From Ypsolopha sequella (Eukaryota > Arthropoda > Insecta > Lepidoptera > Ypsolophidae), in contig OW203989.1 of the NCBI GenBank assembly GCA_934047225.1, positions 11,569,977 through 11,633,976 on the forward strand: 64,000 nucleotides of DNA. The letters run 5' to 3'. This document shows, piece after piece, positions 58,505 to 64,000 of this stretch. The notes under the pieces are model-generated. The model searched no databases and was not told where the DNA came from. It worked only from the letters and a program-made list of their open reading frames with translations. Position numbers and translations under genes: made by a program. How positions within the stretch are numbered: the first letter of the stretch is position 1; every line of letters begins with the position of its first letter.

Positions 58505-59703
58505 TTCTCTACAAGTATTACGGTGTAGGCGAGCGGATGCACCCCAAAAAACGCATTGAAAAAAAAAGTTGTGACAAATTATATATTTTCCTTTTAATTG
58601 CATGATAGTTTAATGGTCAGAGAAAGAATATGTTTTCAAGTGTGTCATTGTGCATGTCCCTTTTCCAGATGATTTTTTTTTTGGTCATACAAAAACATGA
58701 ACCAAATTTGAGCCCCTTTGCTCGCCTAAACCCAGTGGTATCTCCTAAGGTGCACGAATGCGTTCGGTACTCAGTCGGCCAAACAAAACTTAGTTCTATT
58801 ATGTTTTCATGATCTCTATTGGCATGCGGGTATATGTGTGTGGTGGTTGCAGCTTTAATGTAATCGGCTGTTTAGGTTTGGACGTTCTTGCAACTTAGAA
58901 ATACCTATATTTACTGAACGAAAATTTATGAAATGGTCCGCAGTTATAGTTCAGTTGTTGTGGGCAAATTCTTGGCAGTGATTTTCACATTAAAACTTAT
59001 ATCTAAAGTCTGTTTGGCAAGAGTTGATAAGTATTGCAATAGCGACTGTTACTTAAATATCGCAATAACTGTGCCGGGAGTCGCTTATTGCCGCATACAC
59101 AGTTTTGTGGTACGAGGCTCGCAACTGTTATGAAGCGCAAGGGAGGGTGGACGAAGGAGTGTCGTTCTACCGCAATTTGTAATGAGTTTAGAAACCCTGC
59201 TTTTAGTTTGTTTTTATCAACTCTCGCCGAACAGACTTTAGTAGGTACTATTTTCATGAAATTAAACGTGAAACGATCGCAAACTGTCAACAATTCGTCA
59301 AGTCAATTATATTTTAGAATATAAGTCAAATAATTGCTTATTCTATTTTTACTAACAAAATGTAATGTTTAGATTTCTATATATTTTCGTAGTGTCAAAT
59401 ATTATAATGTTTAAGTAAATTATTGTATCATGGCGTAAAGACAATACCTTCTCTCATTTAATATATTCTAGAGCCATGTAAATTGTAATTGATTATAGTA
59501 TTAACTTTATTCTTAACGTCGTTTGTACCGACACAAAATTTAGTACGGGTTTAGATTAGCTAGATTTAGAGGCAGCATTATTATAACACTAAAAAGATCT
59601 TTGAATCTCGCTTTGAGAAAGCTTGTATATTGTTGAATGATTACACAAATAAATCTATAGTATTAGATCATTGTAATTTTATATTAAGAGGCTGGCAGAG
59701 CAA
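58505..59703. other. SPATA20 3' flank
   Basis: The 3' UTR should start here. The clearest AATAAA is at 59648-59653, which would make a long UTR; a nearer weak signal may be used instead. Frames at 58933-59324 have no recognised domain. Confidence 0.35.
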
Positions 59704-60032
59704 TCCTAGTTCATACAAATGAAATACCAAAACCGTTTGTAAATCATAGATATTTTTAGGTTAGTGTGTGTTTATTCCGATTGAATTACAGAATATCTAG
59801 GTTCCCAAATATATATTTAGAAAGGACACTGATTTAAAGACGGCATATAAGCAATTTAAAATTTCCATCTATAGAAAGCTTATTTTTCTCTTATTTCATG
59901 TTTAAATCAGTGTTTTTATTTGATATATATTTGGGAACATATATATTCTGTAATGCAGTCGGAATAAATACACACTAACTTAAGAAAATCTATGATTTAC
60001 AAATGGTTTTGTTATTTCGTTTGTATGATTAG
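59704..60032. mobile_element. Palindromic MITE
   Basis: TTCATACAAATGAAATACCA and GTTAGTGTGTGTTTATTCCG on the left are complemented by CGGAATAAATACACACTAAC and TTTCGTTTGTATGATTAG on the right. Arms are about 140 bp with mismatches. Confidence 0.85.
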
Positions 60033-60067
60033 GGTGAGGGTCCATTATAACGAAATAGATATTACAG

Positions 60068-60470
60068 CTTAAGAGCCCGGTCCGCGACGACGACAACTTT
60101 GATGCAAAGCATTTTGTTAAACATTTTTCTGGCCTTTATCGCGATGTTTTTGGAAAAACCAAGGACATACACCACTTCATATTGGCCATCTAAATGAATG
60201 CCTAAAATTATTTGATGGAATTGTTTCTCTTTTGCAAATTATTTTGGTACTTACGAGCCCGTTCCGAATAGTTCTTCATAATGTCTAAGTACCAAAATAA
60301 TTCGCAAAGGAGAAACAATTCAATCAAATAAATTTTAGTACTTAATTTAGACGGCCAATATGAATTGGTGTATGTCCCTGGTTTTAACAAAAACATCGCG
60401 GTAAAGATGAGAAAAATATTTCAAAAATACTTCGCATCAAACGGACGAAAAATACGGAGCGGGTTCTTAA
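60068..60470. mobile_element. Palindromic MITE
   Basis: The ends CTTAAGAGCCCG and GCGGGTTCTTAAG are inverse. Inner inverted blocks include CATATTGGCC, CAAATTATTTTGGTACTTA and TTTGATGCAAAG-like pieces. Arms are about 180 bp. Confidence 0.85.
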
Positions 60471-60837
60471 GACTCACTTTGATTTTGCCCTGCTGTGTTT
60501 TTATTTATTATTTTGAAATTGGAGGGAAGTGTCATTAACCATTAATACGACGGCTGTTTTATATCACATTTTGGACGACGTCTATTTTGTTTGGTATAAG
60601 TTTTATTGCCTAAAACCTATAACTCAAATGAAATCATATCTAGTTCTTAGTTTAGGCCTATCTTTATGATTTTATTGCATGTAAGAAAATGCAAGTAATC
60701 GTGCATCGGACGGCTGAAATATTAAGATTTTGATCTTAATGAAATATGACATGATATATTTTTTTCAAAATTTTATTATCACAATTTCACGGTTTTAAAT
60801 GAGTTTGAAAAGCGACAAAATCGGGAAAACCCCACCT

Positions 60838-60935
60838 TAAGAGTGACCTTCATCAGACTCGGGGGCGCGGGGACAACAGGAGCGGGGACACTCAGTGCTC
60901 GCGATCAGTCCTCAGTCTGATGAAGGTCACTCTTA
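60838..60935. repeat. Short inverted repeat with GC-rich loop
   Basis: AAGAGTGACCTTCATCAGAC and its complement near 60912-60934 flank a GC-rich centre (GGGGGCGCGGGGACAAC). It resembles the hairpin style at 20402-20596 but is not the same sequence. Confidence 0.75.
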
Positions 60936-61349
60936 ATTTGACCGAAATGTGTAGTTTTCTCGTAAAAATTAAAGTGTGTCTTACCCGTAATATCTATTTC
61001 GTTGTGATATAAAATTTTATAATAAATATTATAAAATGTAAAAAAGAATTGTGGATGTGCATGTGATAGAAAATGGAGTCATTGTAGTCTGATTGATATG
61101 TGATAGTTTTGAGTTAAATTTTGAAATTGGAAAATAGTGGACAGACTAGTTAACAGAAACGGTTCGTTATTGTTATAGTAAGGGAGCCCAAAACGTCTTG
61201 AACACACCATTCAGAGAGTTTTTATATTAACACTAGGGATGCAGAAAATAAAGAATTTGATTTTATATGGAATCTGGCATAAAAATTAAAAAATCCGCGT
61301 CTTGTAAAGAATCATAATCATATACTTTTTATTTCATTTTTAAATAATT

Positions 61350-61440
61350 AAACCGGTCAAGTGCGAGTCGGACTCACGAACAAGAGATTCCGTACTACCA
61401 AAATCCGGTAAATAACAATAACAATAGCAACATAAGGCGA
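61350..61440 (-). repeat. Interspersed 'gtcaagtgcgagtcggactc' repeat
   Basis: CCGGTCAAGTGCGAGTCGG, then an altered GAGATTCCGTACTACC. The sequence to 61690 may be its body; frames there are Phe/Tyr-rich and non-coding. Confidence 0.65.
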
Positions 61441-61694
61441 CAAAAAACAAGGCGCTAAAACAGTAGCGCCTGACAAACAATTCGGCACACTCTGTGTACG
61501 GAACACAATTTTTTATTATTTGTTGTTTTACTATAAAATTACGTACTACAATCTGATCAAATTTGTAACTTGTATTACCGTTTTTAAGATAGAGCTGGAA
61601 CAATGTCAAAAATATTTTTTTTGTTTGAACGATTATCAGAATATAGTACAAGCAAACTAAGTAACATACAGTGGTAAAGATTGACAATAAAAAA

Positions 61695-61830
61695 AATATG
61701 AAAAAAAATTAATAACACTTTGAAAAAAATTGAGTTTGTATGACGCCAGGGTAGGGACTGCCTACCCTAGAGTTAATATTTTCATACAAACTTTATATTT
61801 TTCGAAGTGTTATTTAAATTTTTTCATATT
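61695..61830. mobile_element. Short palindromic element
   Basis: ATATGAAAAAAAATTAATAA and GTTTGTATGACGCC on the left pair with complements on the right around a TAGGGACTGCCTACCCTA centre. Confidence 0.7.
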
Positions 61831-62325
61831 TTTTTATTGTCCAACTTGACCTTCTGATTGCTTTTCCGGAAAAAAGTTCTGTGCACGCCACTGACAACAT
61901 AACATATCTTTGTCCAAGTTTTCATTTGTGTCTTGAATGTATATTTTAGTCTACTTTCTACTCTGCACCCTGGATATGTGTTCTGACATCTCTGAACTCC
62001 CTTACCTTTATTAAAGTACAACTTATTCATAACTAGTCTTGTTTCTGTGAATATCGTAAACAGTACGGACGTCAGCATGACAAGCTCCCTATTGGCAGGT
62101 CTTATTGCGGCGTCATAGCTGTTAAAATCGTTAACAAACAGGGAGCTTGATCTGCAGGCATCTGTACATACTTGTAATTTTATTAGCTATAATGTAGAAA
62201 AAAATTTTTGCTTTGAGAAATATTTTGTATGGTTATTAAATTGTGATATTTTTGAGAATAGACGACCATTAGATTGAAATTGTGTTTTTTATTATTACCA
62301 AACAGAATGCCACGTAGGGTATATA

Positions 62326-62542
62326 CAGTGGCGTATTTTAAGATTTGGCGCCCTGGGCCTGTAAGGTTTGCCGCCCCAAAGAAATAAACACCATTTATTC
62401 AATATTTAATTTTTTTTTGATGAACAATTTTTTTAAATAAATAGATTATGAAAGGCGACCAAAGCTGAACACGAGGTACGGCTTGCCGCGCCCCTCGCAG
62501 CCTGCCGCCCCGGGCCATGGCCCTTGGGTAAATACACCACTG
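62326..62542. mobile_element. hAT-type MITE with 8-bp target duplication
   Basis: The ends are CAGTGGCGTATTTTAAG and the inverse AAATACACCACTG. The eight bases on each side are identical (GGTATATA at 62318-62325 and 62543-62550), the target-site length of hAT elements. The interior has GGCGCCCTGGGCC and CCGCCCCGGGCCATGGCCC pieces. It has no coding capacity. Confidence 0.9.
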
Positions 62543-62816
62543 GGTATATAAATTATAAAATTGAACTTAAAAAATATACTATTTACTTAATTTGATCATT
62601 TTTTTAATGGCATTGAAACATGTTATGAATGACGCATTTTATTTATTTATTTTCAGAAAAAACAAAACATTTTATTATTTACAAAAATTGCCTATCTGCT
62701 ACTGCAGTTTGTCGGCATAGATGATATAGGATGTTTGTTATGTAAGGATCTACTTACATAACTAAGAATTATATATGGTCACAAACAATATTGTGGAAGC
62801 GTATGACAACAACTGT

Positions 62817-62953
62817 CAACACAGTGTTTAATACGCGCGGCGCGATTTAGTTGAATCAGAGGTGCGAGGAGCGTGACATACTGTTTAAAACATCGTGTCA
62901 CGCTCCTTGCATTTGAGATACAACTACGTTGCGTTGCGCGCGATTAAACACTG
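62817..62953. repeat. GC-containing imperfect palindrome
   Basis: CAGTGTTTAATACGCGCGGC and GGAGCGTGACA on the left are complemented by TGTCACGCTCCTTGC and GCGCGATTAAACACTG on the right; arms of about 60 bp. Confidence 0.8.
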
Positions 62954-64000
62954 TGCTACGGGTGCTGGTCAATCTATTTAAATATAAGTATTACATAGAA
63001 AACACACTTTTTTTGTTTGAACGAATTTTATGTCAAAAACGTATAAGCACACAAAATTTTACCCCCCCCCCCCCCCCAGCGAAACCTTATGTCGAATTAG
63101 GCTTCTCGACCGTAAAAATGTGTTTTTTTATACATTTTTAGGTCGAGTTAGAAATCTCGCTTCGACTGTTTCTTCGGAATAAATAGCCCCCTTGGATGCG
63201 CCCCTGACTCCTAACATATAAGAATTTCGCCAACATATATTTATGGAACCTCAGTGTTATTCTGCACTGTAGACTAAAATTTTACCGTTGTATTCTTAGT
63301 TGTGCCCAAATCGCAACATTAGAGCTTACTTTTTGCTCCTGACTGATCCCTACAAATATGTTTGACAAGTTGTGGTTTATTTCATTGTTCTAAATAGATA
63401 TAGTATAAACAAAGTACTATACTTTTTTTAGGTATCTGCATTAAAATTGTTTTTAGGTTTCGATTTATAAACGCTACTTTATATATTTTTTCAATTTCAA
63501 TTATATTACACAGCTTTACGAATTTTATCACATCAATTTGGACTAATTATAAATAGGGACTTGGATTATTTCGAATGTTCAGAGTCGATTCTTCGGGTTT
63601 GTAGCAAAATCTCAATGAATGAATTTTACCGCCGAAAATACAACGTTTAGCTAAGAACAATGTCTATGTAATAGTTTAGTAATAAACAATATGTATCAGA
63701 AAGGCCAAAATAAAAAAGTTGAAGAGCTTATTCAGTCAATGGCACAGAACTACTTTTATAACCATCACTGAAATCTCGAAAAAAAAAAAAATACGGTCAA
63801 GTGCGTGTCGGGCCACGCGCAGTGTAGGGTTCCGCAGTTGCCCTGCACAATATGCGGACTTATTCTCCAAGTAGGTACATTTTATAAGTTTTTCGACTAA
63901 TACACATCGCGCCAAACTTCTAGTACGCTTGGAAGTTGTTCTTCCCAAAAACCGCCCAACATTTTGTTTCTGCTGATGAATCGCCCCGTGTTTAGAGGGG
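62954..64000. other. Non-coding end of window
   Basis: Contains a C17 run (63062-63078), an arm of the 495-760 MITE family (63722-63780) and, directly after it, a GGTCAAGTGCGTGTCGGGCC repeat with GGGTTCCGCAG (63792-63838). No gene recognised. Confidence 0.5.

Overview
This looks like nuclear DNA from an insect, most likely a moth or butterfly. It is AT-rich, has spliced genes with long introns, and is crowded with interspersed repeats of lepidopteran character: short elements carrying 'gggttccgtacc' or 'gtcaagtgcgagtcgg', a non-autonomous Helitron ending in a hairpin plus CTAG, tRNA-like SINEs, and many palindromic MITEs. No bacterial-style gene organisation, rRNA, intact tRNA gene or CRISPR array was seen. 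The order is inferred from repeat style, not from a search.

Two protein-coding genes could be rebuilt by joining exons through splice signals. (1) On the minus strand, about 34.4 to 25.2 kb, are the first four coding exons of an EF-hand rhomboid-like intramembrane protease: an acidic/Ser-rich N-terminus, a 24-nt microexon, and two exons encoding a pair of degenerate EF-hands. All four are phase 0. The membrane/protease exons were not found, and the roughly 25 kb to the left is probably intron with a few GC-rich unique islands. (2) On the plus strand, 41.9 to 58.5 kb, is a complete six-exon gene for the SPATA20/YyaL-type thioredoxin-fold protein. It encodes 818 residues, has a CHWC motif, a mitochondrial-looking N-terminus and a stop codon, and every junction phase matches.

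Layout: 1-25 kb holds MITEs, a 2.2-kb Helitron with a huge TATC microsatellite, a six-copy 132-bp satellite, and GC-rich islands. 25-34.4 kb is the rhomboid-like gene, whose second-EF-hand-side intron starts with a four-copy 92-bp tandem duplication of the exon 3 end and its splice donor. 34.4-41.9 kb is intergenic, with SINEs, a long near-perfect palindrome, and weak coding fragments. 41.9-58.5 kb is SPATA20, whose introns contain a Ty3/gypsy relic, a broken piggyBac-like transposase gene, paired MITEs and an antisense non-LTR reverse-transcriptase relic. 58.5-64 kb is repeat-rich, including a hAT-type MITE with a perfect 8-bp target duplication.

The two genes show no evident functional link. 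The most unusual signal is the exact four-fold repetition of an exon end plus splice donor inside the rhomboid-like gene. No convincing new multi-gene system was found.
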